From NCBI RefSeq assembly GCF_000718255.1, contig NZ_JOFJ01000034.1:1-32403 (forward strand): DNA of 32,403 bases, written 5' to 3'. Below the pieces are notes generated by a model. That model made no database searches and had not been told where the DNA came from. It saw only the letters and a list, made by a program, of their open reading frames with translations. This DNA is from Spirillospora albida (GTDB lineage Bacteria > Actinomycetota > Actinomycetes > Streptosporangiales > Streptosporangiaceae). A program made the translations under genes and the position numbers. This document shows, one piece after another, positions 7,682 to 14,578 of this stretch; within the stretch, counting starts at the first letter, position 1, and every line of letters begins with the position of its first letter.

Positions 7682-9253
7682 TCAGGTGCGGAAGGTCCCC
7701 ACCAGCGCCTGCAGCTCCGCCGACATGCGGGCCAGGTCCTCGGCGGCGCGCTGCGCCTCCGCCACCCCGGTGCTCGTCATCTGCATGGACATGGCGACCT
7801 CGGTGATGGCGCCGGCGATCTCCGACGTCCCGTCCGCCGCCTGCCCGACGCTGCGGTTCATCTCCGTCGCGGTCGCGGTCTGCTCCTCCACCGCGGACGC
7901 GATCGTCAGCTGGTAGTCGTTGATCCGCGCGATGATCTCGCCGATCCCGGCGATGGCGGCGACGGCGCTGTCGGTGTCGGCCTGGATGGCCTCGACGCGC
8001 TGGGAGATGTCCTGCGTGGCCTTGGCCGTCTCCTGCGCGAGGTCCTTGACCTCGCCCGCGACGACGGCGAAACCCTTGCCCTGCTCCCCCGCCCGCGCCG
8101 CCTCGATGGTGGCGTTCAGGGCCAGCAGGTTCGTCTGCTCGGCGATCGAGGTGATCGTCTTGATGACGTCCCCGATCTCCGCCGACGACGCGCCGAGCTT
8201 GCCGACCGTCGCGTTCGTCACCTCGGCCGCCTCGACGGCCTCCCCGGCGACCTTCGCGGCCTCGCCCGCGCTGTGCGCGATCTCCCGGATCGCGGCGCCC
8301 ATCTGCTCCGTGCCGTCCGCGACGGTCCGGACGTCCTCCGACACCCGGGCCGCGGCCGTGGCGACCGCGTCGGACCGGGCGCCGCCCTGCCCCGCCCCCG
8401 CGGCGATCTGCGCGCTGGTCGCGGTCAGCTCCTCCGACGCCGACGCCACCCCGTGCGCGGATCCCTCGATCGTCCGGATCACGCTGTGCATGTGCTCGAT
8501 CGCCTGGTTCAGCGCGGCGGCCATCCGCCCCAGGTCGTCCCGCCCGGGAGACTCGACCCGCTGGGTCAGGTCGCCGTCCGCGACCGCGCTGAGGATCTGC
8601 CCGATCCGGCGGACCGGACGGACGATCGACCGGGCCAGCGGGACGCACAGCGCCAGCAGCGCCAGCAGACCGCCGGCCCCGACCAGCAGCGACATCAGCC
8701 GGGCGCGCGCCACCATGTCGTCCATGTCGGCCCGCGCCCCGGCGATCATGCCGTCGATGGCCTCGTGCACCGCCTCCAGCTCGTCGTCCACGGCCCCGTT
8801 CCGCTCGGCGATCTCCGGCTCCCGGACCCGCACCGACGCGCGGTCGCGCTGGGCGTCCGCGACGAACGCGGTGACGAACGCGCTGAACCCCTCGATGTCC
8901 GGGCGCACCTCGTCGAACCTGGCCTGCAGCGAGGCCGGCAGGTGCAGCGCGTCGAGCGCGGCGACGGCGTCGGTGACGGACGCGACGTCGTCCGGAAGGT
9001 CCTTCGCGACATCGCTGAGGTCGGCCTCCAGGACGGACCGGTAGGCGTCCACCTTGAGCTCGGCCTCGCGCGTGTCGAGGTGGTTCAGCACGGCCTTGGC
9101 CTGCTCCAGCGTCCGCAGCCGTTCGGCCTCGTCCGTCAGTGACCCCTGCGTGTACACGCTGAGTCCGACGACGGCGCCGACGGTCATGGCCGCCGCGATG
9201 AAGATGAGGACGAGCCGCTGCGTGACCGTCAGATCGGCCATCGATCGCACCAT
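7682..9253 (-). CDS. Methyl-accepting chemotaxis protein
   Basis: 523 residues from ATG 9253, chosen because GGAAGGA lies 7 bases upstream; the longer frame from 9319 has no such site. Membrane segment 1 is LVLIFIAAAMTVGAVVGLSVY, followed by an alpha-helical extracytoplasmic sensor of about 150 residues (four-helix-bundle type). Segment 2 is LMSLLVGAGGLLALLALCVPLA, then a HAMP domain (VRPVRRIGQILSAVADGDLTQRV) and the cytoplasmic signalling hairpin. The conserved tip EQTNLLALNATIEAARAGE and GFAVVAGEVKDLA, which binds CheA and CheW, is intact. The ligand is unknown. No che genes are in the window, so it must use a distant CheA/CheW set. A CTCA-N16-GCCGAT promoter precedes it. A broken paralogue is at 19829-21257. 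Confidence 0.93.
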   Translation of the reverse strand: MVRSMADLTVTQRLVLIFIAAAMTVGAVVGLSVYTQGSLTDEAERLRTLEQAKAVLNHLDTREAELKVDAYRSVLEADLSDVAKDLPDDVASVTDAVAALDALHLPASLQARFDEVRPDIEGFSAFVTAFVADAQRDRASVRVREPEIAERNGAVDDELEAVHEAIDGMIAGARADMDDMVARARLMSLLVGAGGLLALLALCVPLARSIVRPVRRIGQILSAVADGDLTQRVESPGRDDLGRMAAALNQAIEHMHSVIRTIEGSAHGVASASEELTATSAQIAAGAGQGGARSDAVATAAARVSEDVRTVADGTEQMGAAIREIAHSAGEAAKVAGEAVEAAEVTNATVGKLGASSAEIGDVIKTITSIAEQTNLLALNATIEAARAGEQGKGFAVVAGEVKDLAQETAKATQDISQRVEAIQADTDSAVAAIAGIGEIIARINDYQLTIASAVEEQTATATEMNRSVGQAADGTSEIAGAITEVAMSMQMTSTGVAEAQRAAEDLARMSAELQALVGTFRT

Positions 9254-9282
9254 GGGATTTCCTTCCGGGTTGTCCGCTTCCC

Positions 9283-9308
9283 ATCGGCGGACGACCGGGC
9301 GCCCTGAG
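9283..9308 (-). promoter_or_regulatory. FliA/WhiG-like promoter of the intact chemoreceptor gene
   Basis: On the minus strand CTCA (9308-9305), 16 bases, GCCGAT (9288-9283). The -10 lies 30 bases before the ATG at 9253, leaving room for a short leader with the GGAAGGA ribosome binding site. The same motif with the same 16-base spacing stands before the second chemoreceptor gene. Confidence 0.6.
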
Positions 9309-9341
9309 ACGAAGCGCACACCGGAAGCGCGGAACGGGTCC

Positions 9342-10271
9342 CTATCCGGCGCGGCGGGCGGCGACCGCCGCGCCGACCTCCTGCGCGACCAGGTCGGCGT
9401 TGATGTGGCCGCCCGCCAGGGCGCCCGCCGCGGCAGAGGTCCCCACCTGGGCGGACAGGTCGGTCACGTTGCCCGCCGCCCACACTCCCGGCACCTCCGT
9501 GCGCCCGGTCGGGTCGGCGGGGATGTGCTCGCCCATCCCGCTCGGGTGCGCGGCGGGGCGCAGGCCGAGGTCGGCGAGGAACGCGGCGCGGGCCACCATC
9601 CGGGGCGCCACCGCCAGCGCGTCGCGGGCGACCACGGTGCCGTCGGCCAGCCGGACGCCGGTGAGCCGGTCGCCGGCGACCTCCACGGCCTCCACCTCGC
9701 CGGTCACCACGCGGATGCCGCGCGCCTCCAGCGCCTCGGCCTCCTCCCCGGACGGGGTCATCGCGTGCGCCAGGAGCACCACGTCATCGCTGAGCTGCCG
9801 GAAGAGCTGCGCCTGGTGCAGCGCCATCGGGCCGGTCGCGAGGACGCCGATGGCCCGGTCGCGGACCTCCCAGCCATGGCAGTAGGGGCAGTGCAGGACG
9901 TCGCGTCCCCATCGGTCGCGCAGCCCCTGGACGTCCGGCAGCTCGTCGGCCAGACCGGTCGCGACGAGGATCCGGCGGGCCCGGACGGTGCCGCCGCCGG
10001 CCGCGACCGCGAACGCGTCCCCGTCCCGCGCCACGCCCTCGACCTCGCCGGACACGACGCGCCCGCCGTACTTCAGGACGTCCCGCCGGCCGCGCTCCAG
10101 CAGCTCGGACGGCGGCGTCCCGTCCAGGGCGAAGAGCCCGTGCACCTCCTGCGCGGGCGCGTTCCGGGGCTCGCCCGCGTCGATCACCAGCACCTTCCGG
10201 CGCGACCGTGCCAGCATCAGCGCGCCGCCCAGCCCCGCGGCCCCGCCACCGATCACCACGACATCGTTCAT
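9342..10271 (-). CDS. Thioredoxin-reductase-like FAD/NAD(P)-dependent oxidoreductase
   Basis: 309 residues from ATG 10271, which has GGAGAACGAG just upstream; an ATG 4 codons earlier lacks a site. An FAD-binding Rossmann motif is at the N-terminus (VVVIGGGAAGLGGALMLARS). The redox pair is CPYC in LHCPYCHGWEVRDR at about residue 130, and the second FAD motif is VWAAGNVTDLSAQVGTSAAAGALAG near the end. It is the length of a low-molecular-weight thioredoxin reductase. The NADPH motif is degenerate (GVLATGPMALHQA), as in the reductase-like oxidoreductases found beside regulators in actinobacteria. No thioredoxin gene is adjacent, so the electron acceptor is unknown. It is divergent from an XRE-cupin regulator, 79 bases apart with a shared inverted repeat, and is probably controlled by it. 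Confidence 0.88.
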   Translation of the reverse strand: MNDVVVIGGGAAGLGGALMLARSRRKVLVIDAGEPRNAPAQEVHGLFALDGTPPSELLERGRRDVLKYGGRVVSGEVEGVARDGDAFAVAAGGGTVRARRILVATGLADELPDVQGLRDRWGRDVLHCPYCHGWEVRDRAIGVLATGPMALHQAQLFRQLSDDVVLLAHAMTPSGEEAEALEARGIRVVTGEVEAVEVAGDRLTGVRLADGTVVARDALAVAPRMVARAAFLADLGLRPAAHPSGMGEHIPADPTGRTEVPGVWAAGNVTDLSAQVGTSAAAGALAGGHINADLVAQEVGAAVAARRAG

Positions 10272-10310
10272 CTCGTTCTCCATGCCGGACACCCTGCGTC
10301 CCGCCCCCGC

Positions 10311-10345
10311 GAGTTCGCAAACATCTTTGCCAATGTGGCAAACTC
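10311..10345. promoter_or_regulatory. Candidate operator between the flavoprotein and XRE-cupin genes
   Basis: TTTGCC (10326-10331) and GGCAAA (10337-10342) form a perfect inverted repeat with a 5-base spacer. A wider pairing exists between GAGTTCGC (10311-10318) and GGCAAACTC (10337-10345). It is the most AT-rich part of a 79-base divergent promoter region and ends only 6 bases from the regulator's ATG, so it suits autoregulation and control of the flavoprotein gene. The assignment rests on position and symmetry only. Confidence 0.55.
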
Positions 10346-10350
10346 GGCGC

Positions 10351-10944
10351 ATGGACACGGACGAGGCCCTCGCCGCCGTCGGCCCCCGCCTGCGCGCGCT
10401 GCGCCGCGAACGCGGCACCACCCTCGCGGAACTGTCCGCGGCCACGGGCATCTCGGTCAGCACGCTGTCGCGCCTGGAGTCCGGCTCCCGCCGCCCCGCC
10501 CTGGAGCAGCTCCTCCCCCTGGCCCGCGCCCACGGCGTCACGCTGGACGAGCTCGTCGGCGCGCCCCCGACCGGCGACCCCCGCGTCCACATGCGCCCCG
10601 TCACCCGCCACGGCATGACGATGCTCCCCCTGACGCGCCGCGCCGGCGGCATCCAGGCGTACAAGCTCGTGATCACCGATCCCGGCCACCGGCGGGAGCC
10701 CGCCCCGCAGACCCACGAGGGGTACGAGTGGCTCTACGTCCTCAGCGGGCGCCTCCGGGTCGTCCTCGGCGACCACGACCTGATCATGGGCCCGGGCGAG
10801 GCGGCCGAGTTCGACACCCGGGTGCCGCACTGGTTCGGCGCCGTGGACGGGCCGGTGGAGATCCTCAGCCTCTTCGGCCCCCAGGGCGAACGAGCCCACC
10901 TGCGAGCCCGCCCCAAGCAGAAGGGCGGCGCCGGCGCCCGATGA
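10351..10944 (+). CDS. XRE-family transcriptional regulator with C-terminal cupin domain
   Basis: 197 residues. Residues 12-66 are an XRE helix-turn-helix (LRALRRERGTTLAELSAATG, then ISVSTLSRLESGSRRPALEQ). About 105-185 form a small cupin beta-barrel (THEGYEWLYVLSGRLRVVLG, then MGPGEAAEFDTRVPHWFG) with His and Glu residues suited to binding a metal or small ligand. Such HTH-cupin proteins are one-component regulators that act near their own gene. No Shine-Dalgarno sequence is seen before the ATG, and the inverted repeat ends 9 bases upstream, so the message may be leaderless. It is divergent from the thioredoxin-reductase-like gene, which is its likely target. The ligand is unknown. Confidence 0.9.
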   Translation: MDTDEALAAVGPRLRALRRERGTTLAELSAATGISVSTLSRLESGSRRPALEQLLPLARAHGVTLDELVGAPPTGDPRVHMRPVTRHGMTMLPLTRRAGGIQAYKLVITDPGHRREPAPQTHEGYEWLYVLSGRLRVVLGDHDLIMGPGEAAEFDTRVPHWFGAVDGPVEILSLFGPQGERAHLRARPKQKGGAGAR

Positions 10945-11088
10945 CCGGTGACCAGCGTCTGGTGGCGGGTCAGACGTTTGCCCGCTCTTTGCCGGCCGCG
11001 AATGGCGCATCGGGCACCTGCCGACGGGACGCGGGTACACCATTCTTCTGACGGCCTGCGCCAAGGAGGGCCGCACCGGGGGGACGTG

Positions 11089-12327
11089 ATGAGCAGCGGG
11101 GTTTCGGCGCCGGACGACAAGGCCGGTCGGGTCCGGGAACTGGACGAGCTGAACGCCCTGGAGAGGCTGCTGGAGCCGGAGTTCCAGGCCATCGCCATCA
11201 CGGCCGCCCACATCTGCGACACGCCGATCGGCCTGGTCAACCTCATCGGCCGGGACCGCCAGTACGTCAAGGGCCGCGCGGGCACCACCATGACCGGCGA
11301 GGATGGGGCGATCCCGTTCTGCCACGACACCGTCGTCGGCCGCAAGCTGCTGGAGGTGCACGACGCGCGAGCCGATCCGCGTTTCCGCGACGATCCGATG
11401 GTGACCGGGGAGCCCTATGTGCGGTTCTACGCGGGGATGCCCCTGATCAGCGCCCAGGGGCACGCGCTCGGCACGGTCTGCGTCCTCGACCATCGTCCGC
11501 GCCGGCTGGACGACGGGCAGCGCCAGGGCCTGCACACCCTGGCCACCCACGCCGTCACCCTGCTGGAGCTGCACGGCCGGGCGTACCAGGCCGAGGAGGT
11601 CATCCGGCGGCTGGAGGCCCTGGACAAACTGAAGGAGCAGTTCCTGCGCAACGTCAACCACGAGCTGCGCACCCCGCTCACCTCGATCCGCAGTTACCTG
11701 GAGCTGCTCCAGGAAGAGGACCTGGACGAGGGCACCAAGCAGCGTTTCCTCGACGTCATCCGGCGAAACGGCGACCGCCTGATGCACCTGACCGACATGC
11801 TGCTGCTCATGGCCAGCCTGAACGCCCACAGCGCCGGCTACGCCCCCGCCAGTGTCGATCTGGGCGACATCACCCGGCAGGCGGTCGACCAGGCGGCCCC
11901 GGCCGCCCGGCTCAAGCACCAGGAGCTGAACCTCCACGGCGCGGAGCACGTGCCCGCCTGGGCCGATCCGGAACAGCTGCAGACCGCCCTCATGGAGGTG
12001 CTGGACAACGCGGTCAAGTTCACCCCGCCCGGAGGCGCGATCGATGTGACGGTCACCGCCGACCCCACGCCGAAGGTGGAGGTCCACGACACCGGCATGG
12101 GCGTCGAGCCGGAGGATCTCGTGCACGTCTTCGAGGACTTCTACCGCGCCCCGCAGGCCGAGCGGGAAGCCGTCCAGGGCGCCGGTGTGGGCCTGTCCAT
12201 CGTCGACAAGATCATGACGATGCACGGCGGCACGGTGCGCATGGAGAGCGACCCCGACGAGGGCGCCTGCGTCCACCTGATCCTGCCCGACCAACCCCGC
12301 GTCCCGGACACCGCCCCCGTGTGCTGA
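11089..12327 (+). CDS. GAF-domain sensor histidine kinase
   Basis: 412 residues, cytoplasmic, with no membrane segment. An N-terminal GAF domain (about 25-165) contains ITAAHICDTPIGLVNLIGRD and YAGMPLISAQGHALGTVCVLD. The HisKA domain has the phospho-acceptor His191 in NVNHELRTPLTSIRSYLELL. The ATPase domain has the N box LDNAVKF (305-311), the G1 box DTGMGV (334-339) and the G2 box GAGVGLSIV (364-372). All catalytic boxes look complete. The ATG at 11089 follows a GGGGGGA run; GTG at 11086 is an alternative. No response regulator is adjacent, so it is an orphan kinase. It converges on the EAL-DICT gene with 17 bases between stops. The 144 bases before it contain no other convincing gene. Confidence 0.92.
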   Translation: MSSGVSAPDDKAGRVRELDELNALERLLEPEFQAIAITAAHICDTPIGLVNLIGRDRQYVKGRAGTTMTGEDGAIPFCHDTVVGRKLLEVHDARADPRFRDDPMVTGEPYVRFYAGMPLISAQGHALGTVCVLDHRPRRLDDGQRQGLHTLATHAVTLLELHGRAYQAEEVIRRLEALDKLKEQFLRNVNHELRTPLTSIRSYLELLQEEDLDEGTKQRFLDVIRRNGDRLMHLTDMLLLMASLNAHSAGYAPASVDLGDITRQAVDQAAPAARLKHQELNLHGAEHVPAWADPEQLQTALMEVLDNAVKFTPPGGAIDVTVTADPTPKVEVHDTGMGVEPEDLVHVFEDFYRAPQAEREAVQGAGVGLSIVDKIMTMHGGTVRMESDPDEGACVHLILPDQPRVPDTAPVC

Positions 12328-12334
12328 GAAGCGG

Positions 12335-12354
12335 CCCGATCCGCCTATATCGGG
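12335..12354. terminator. Short hairpin between convergent kinase and EAL-DICT genes
   Basis: CCCGAT (12335-12340) and ATCGGG (12349-12354) pair around an 8-base loop, with further imperfect pairing outside. It lies in the 17-base gap and runs into the last codons of the minus-strand gene, so it could end both transcripts. It is weak compared with the other hairpins in this window. Confidence 0.35.
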
Positions 12355-13871
12355 GCGGCGTGGCGGATGCCTCCCTGGAGGGTGTCGAATAGTTCGCTGG
12401 TGTGGCGGAGCAGTTCGCGGGCCAGCCCGGAATTCTCGCTGATCGCGATCTCGAGATGGTCGGGATCGGACTCCATGGGGCGGGCGGCGACGACCAGGGC
12501 ATCGGTGGGCGAGAGCGCGATCAGGCAGCCCTCCTGGCGGAGCCGGTGTCCGGCGGGCAGTTCGGCGGCGCGGACCTTCCAGCTGTTGTATCGGGTGGCG
12601 CCGGGGCCGATGAACAGGATGAGCGGACACCGGGCGAGCATGATCCGGTACAGGACGGTCAGGTCGGGGTCGGGCGGCAGATCCTGGGGCAGGACGAACA
12701 CGACGACCGGCGGGGTGGGGGCGCGGGCGATCGAGCGGGCCAGAGTGACGGTGAGGATGTTGACGTCGCCCCACGTCAACCCGGACGACAGGTGGGCGCC
12801 ACCCTCGACGGCGGTGGTGAAGGGCGTGAAGTCGGGGCCCGGTGCGGGCTGATGCATCCGGATCGGGGCCCTGGGCTGCGGCAGCCCGGCGGGCAGCGGG
12901 CCGGGATGCCCGTACCGCCACCCCCGCTGGTAGATGCCGCCCAGAATGCGTCCCATCCGGGCCCCGGACTCCTCCTCGACGCCCTCGACGAGCAACTGGG
13001 CTCCGGTGCATTCGGCCTCGCCCAGGGCGGCCGACAGGATCGGGCCGGCATCGGAGCGGCCGTGGGTCAGCAGCTGCTGGCTCAACTCGACGACGTCCGG
13101 CTCGAGGAGCGGCAGCAGCGCCATACCGGCCGCGGAGAACTCGATGTCGCCGATGGCCACCCCCCAGCCGGCGGCGCGGGCCCGGCGGACGGTCTCCAGC
13201 GCCTGGCGGGGATAGCGGGCCATGGCCTCGCCGGACAGGTCGATGAACACCCGCAGGTCGGAGGTCGCCTCCCAGATCGTCGGATGCAGGTCCTCGGGGC
13301 ACTCGGTGATCAGTGAGTCCTCGGCCACGTTGACGAACAGGGAGATCGCGGGCGGAAGTCCACCGTCGAGCATTTGCCGGAACGCCACCGCGCGGCAAAT
13401 CCAGTCGAGTTCTCCGGCCCGGCCGACCGCGCGCGCGGCGGCGAACAGGGCGTCCGGCGCCCGCAGCGGCGACCCCTCGGGGCCGCGGCTGAGCGCCTCG
13501 AACCCCACCACCTGGTCATGCTCGATGTCCACCACGGGCTGGAACTCCACCTCCACGGCCCGCGAGTCGACGATCTGGTGGATCAGCTCGGCGTGGTCGG
13601 TGGTCCCGACGCTCTGCTCCCGCGCCACCGGGGTCGCGACATGGCCGGTCGCCGGCGCGGCCGTGCGCGGGCCGGTCGGTGGCGGGGCAGGCCGGCCCTG
13701 GGCCGGGGGACCGGTCCGGGCGGGCGGTCGCCCTTGGGCCGGCGGCGTGGTCCGGGTGGGCGCCCCGGCCCGGCCTTCGGGCTCCTCCCCCGGCCGGCGA
13801 TACGGGATCTGCTGAGAGGGCTCACGATCCCGATGCCACAAGATCCACCCGGTCGACCCGTCCCCTGCCAT
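12345..13871 (-). CDS. EAL-like and DICT-like sensory protein, probably not a competent phosphodiesterase
   Basis: 508 residues; ATG 13871 with GGAG 8 bases upstream. Residues 35-75 are a Pro/Arg-rich linker with a near-repeat (TPPAQGRPPARTGPPAQGRP). About 90-325 is an EAL-type domain: EFQPVVDIEHDQVVGFEALSRG with EAL at 125-127, LFVNVAED (Asn181) and LLVEGVEE (Glu297). Catalytic residues are eroded: the usual DDFGTGYSS is GDIEFSAAG (241-249), the lysine of the LKID motif is missing (VVELSQQLL), and the ExTE glutamates are not seen. About 340-490 resembles the DICT sensory domain (VVVFVLPQDLPPDPDLTVLYRIMLARCPLILFIGPG, cited here as two adjoining parts: VVVFVLPQDLPP and YRIMLARCPLILF). I infer c-di-GMP binding or a regulatory role rather than hydrolysis. 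Confidence 0.8.
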   Translation of the reverse strand: MAGDGSTGWILWHRDREPSQQIPYRRPGEEPEGRAGAPTRTTPPAQGRPPARTGPPAQGRPAPPPTGPRTAAPATGHVATPVAREQSVGTTDHAELIHQIVDSRAVEVEFQPVVDIEHDQVVGFEALSRGPEGSPLRAPDALFAAARAVGRAGELDWICRAVAFRQMLDGGLPPAISLFVNVAEDSLITECPEDLHPTIWEATSDLRVFIDLSGEAMARYPRQALETVRRARAAGWGVAIGDIEFSAAGMALLPLLEPDVVELSQQLLTHGRSDAGPILSAALGEAECTGAQLLVEGVEEESGARMGRILGGIYQRGWRYGHPGPLPAGLPQPRAPIRMHQPAPGPDFTPFTTAVEGGAHLSSGLTWGDVNILTVTLARSIARAPTPPVVVFVLPQDLPPDPDLTVLYRIMLARCPLILFIGPGATRYNSWKVRAAELPAGHRLRQEGCLIALSPTDALVVAARPMESDPDHLEIAISENSGLARELLRHTSELFDTLQGGIRHAAPI

Positions 13872-14055
13872 AGATGCTCCATCACGTCAGGTAGCGGCGA
13901 CTACGCCAACCTCATGGCCCAACGGCTGATTCACGTAGAGCATCACCGTTGCGGCGACGGCCATTCCCCCCTGGCCCCTTCTTGACCTCCTCCTTGGCCA
14001 AACCTGCCGAAGATCCGACCGATGAGCGAACAGGCCGGCCAGGCCGGAAGAGGTC

Positions 14056-14078
14056 GTAAACTAGGGATGTTCGTTTAC
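14056..14078. promoter_or_regulatory. Candidate FurA operator upstream of furA-katG
   Basis: GTAAAC (14056-14061) and GTTTAC (14073-14078) form a perfect inverted repeat with an 11-base spacer, in an AT-rich island of a very GC-rich sequence. It abuts the predicted -35 at 14079. In mycobacteria FurA binds an AT-rich site just upstream of the -35 of its own promoter, so the position fits. The rest of the 244-base gap back to the EAL-DICT gene shows nothing I can name. Confidence 0.55.
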
Positions 14079-14108
14079 TTGAACTCTTCGTGTTTAGGAA
14101 GGTAGGTT
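14079..14108 (+). promoter_or_regulatory. Promoter of furA-katG, apparently giving a leaderless message
   Basis: TTGAAC (14079-14084) and TAGGTT (14103-14108) are separated by 18 bases, a good match to a vegetative actinobacterial promoter. The furA ATG begins only 7 bases after the -10, so transcription should start at or next to the start codon. A leaderless furA transcript is also described in mycobacteria. Confidence 0.65.
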
Positions 14109-14115
14109 CTGCGCC

Positions 14116-14553
14116 ATGAGCGCATCCCCGACTCCGACCGCCGCGCAGGAGCTGCGCGGCGCCGGCCTGCGGGTGACCGCGGCCCGGGTCGCGCTGCTCG
14201 AGGCCGTCCGGGAGGGTGACCACCTCGGTGTCGAGGCGCTCGCCTCCGGGGTGCGCGAACGCGTCGGCCACGTGTCGCTGCAGGCGGTGTACGAGGCGCT
14301 GCACGCACTGACCGCGGCGGGCCTGGTGCGCCGCATCGAGCCGGCCGGGAGCCCGGCCCGGTTCGAGGGACGTGTGGGGGACAACCACCACCACATCGTG
14401 TGCCGCTCCTGCGGGGCCGTCGCCGACGTCGACTGCGCCGTCGGCCACGCGCCCTGCCTGACCGCTTCCGACGACCACGGCTTCTCCATCGACGAGGCCG
14501 AAGTCGTGTTCTGGGGCCTATGCCCCGCCTGTTCCCCCGCCCCCAGGGCCTGA
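14116..14553 (+). CDS. furA: Fur-family redox-responsive repressor FurA
   Basis: 145 residues. The winged-helix DNA-binding domain covers about residues 10-85 (GLRVTAARVALLEAV; VSLQAVYEALHALTAAGLV). The metal-binding hinge is DNHHHIVCRSCG, with the CxxC pair of the structural zinc site, and a second CPAC pair lies near the C-terminus (LCPACS). It is the usual length for the FurA/CatR group that represses catalase-peroxidase genes and is released by peroxide. It stands 25 bases upstream of katG and the two should be one operon. A probable operator and a leaderless promoter lie directly upstream, so it probably represses itself and katG. Confidence 0.93.
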   Translation: MSASPTPTAAQELRGAGLRVTAARVALLEAVREGDHLGVEALASGVRERVGHVSLQAVYEALHALTAAGLVRRIEPAGSPARFEGRVGDNHHHIVCRSCGAVADVDCAVGHAPCLTASDDHGFSIDEAEVVFWGLCPACSPAPRA

Positions 14554-14578
14554 CCCCCTGATCCGGAAGGAATCCCCG

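Noticed and set aside
10941..11051. A 36-codon frame whose ATG overlaps the stop of the XRE-cupin gene
   Set aside because: The ATGA overlap looks like coupling, but codon bias is poor and the peptide has no recognisable features.
9784..13398. A minus-strand open frame of 1204 codons and many other long antisense frames (for example 656-2566 minus, 17251-19704 plus, 23933-26140 minus)
   Set aside because: They overlap well-recognised genes on the other strand or in another frame, and their products are Arg/Gly/Pro/Ala-rich with no domains. Long shadow frames are expected at this GC content.
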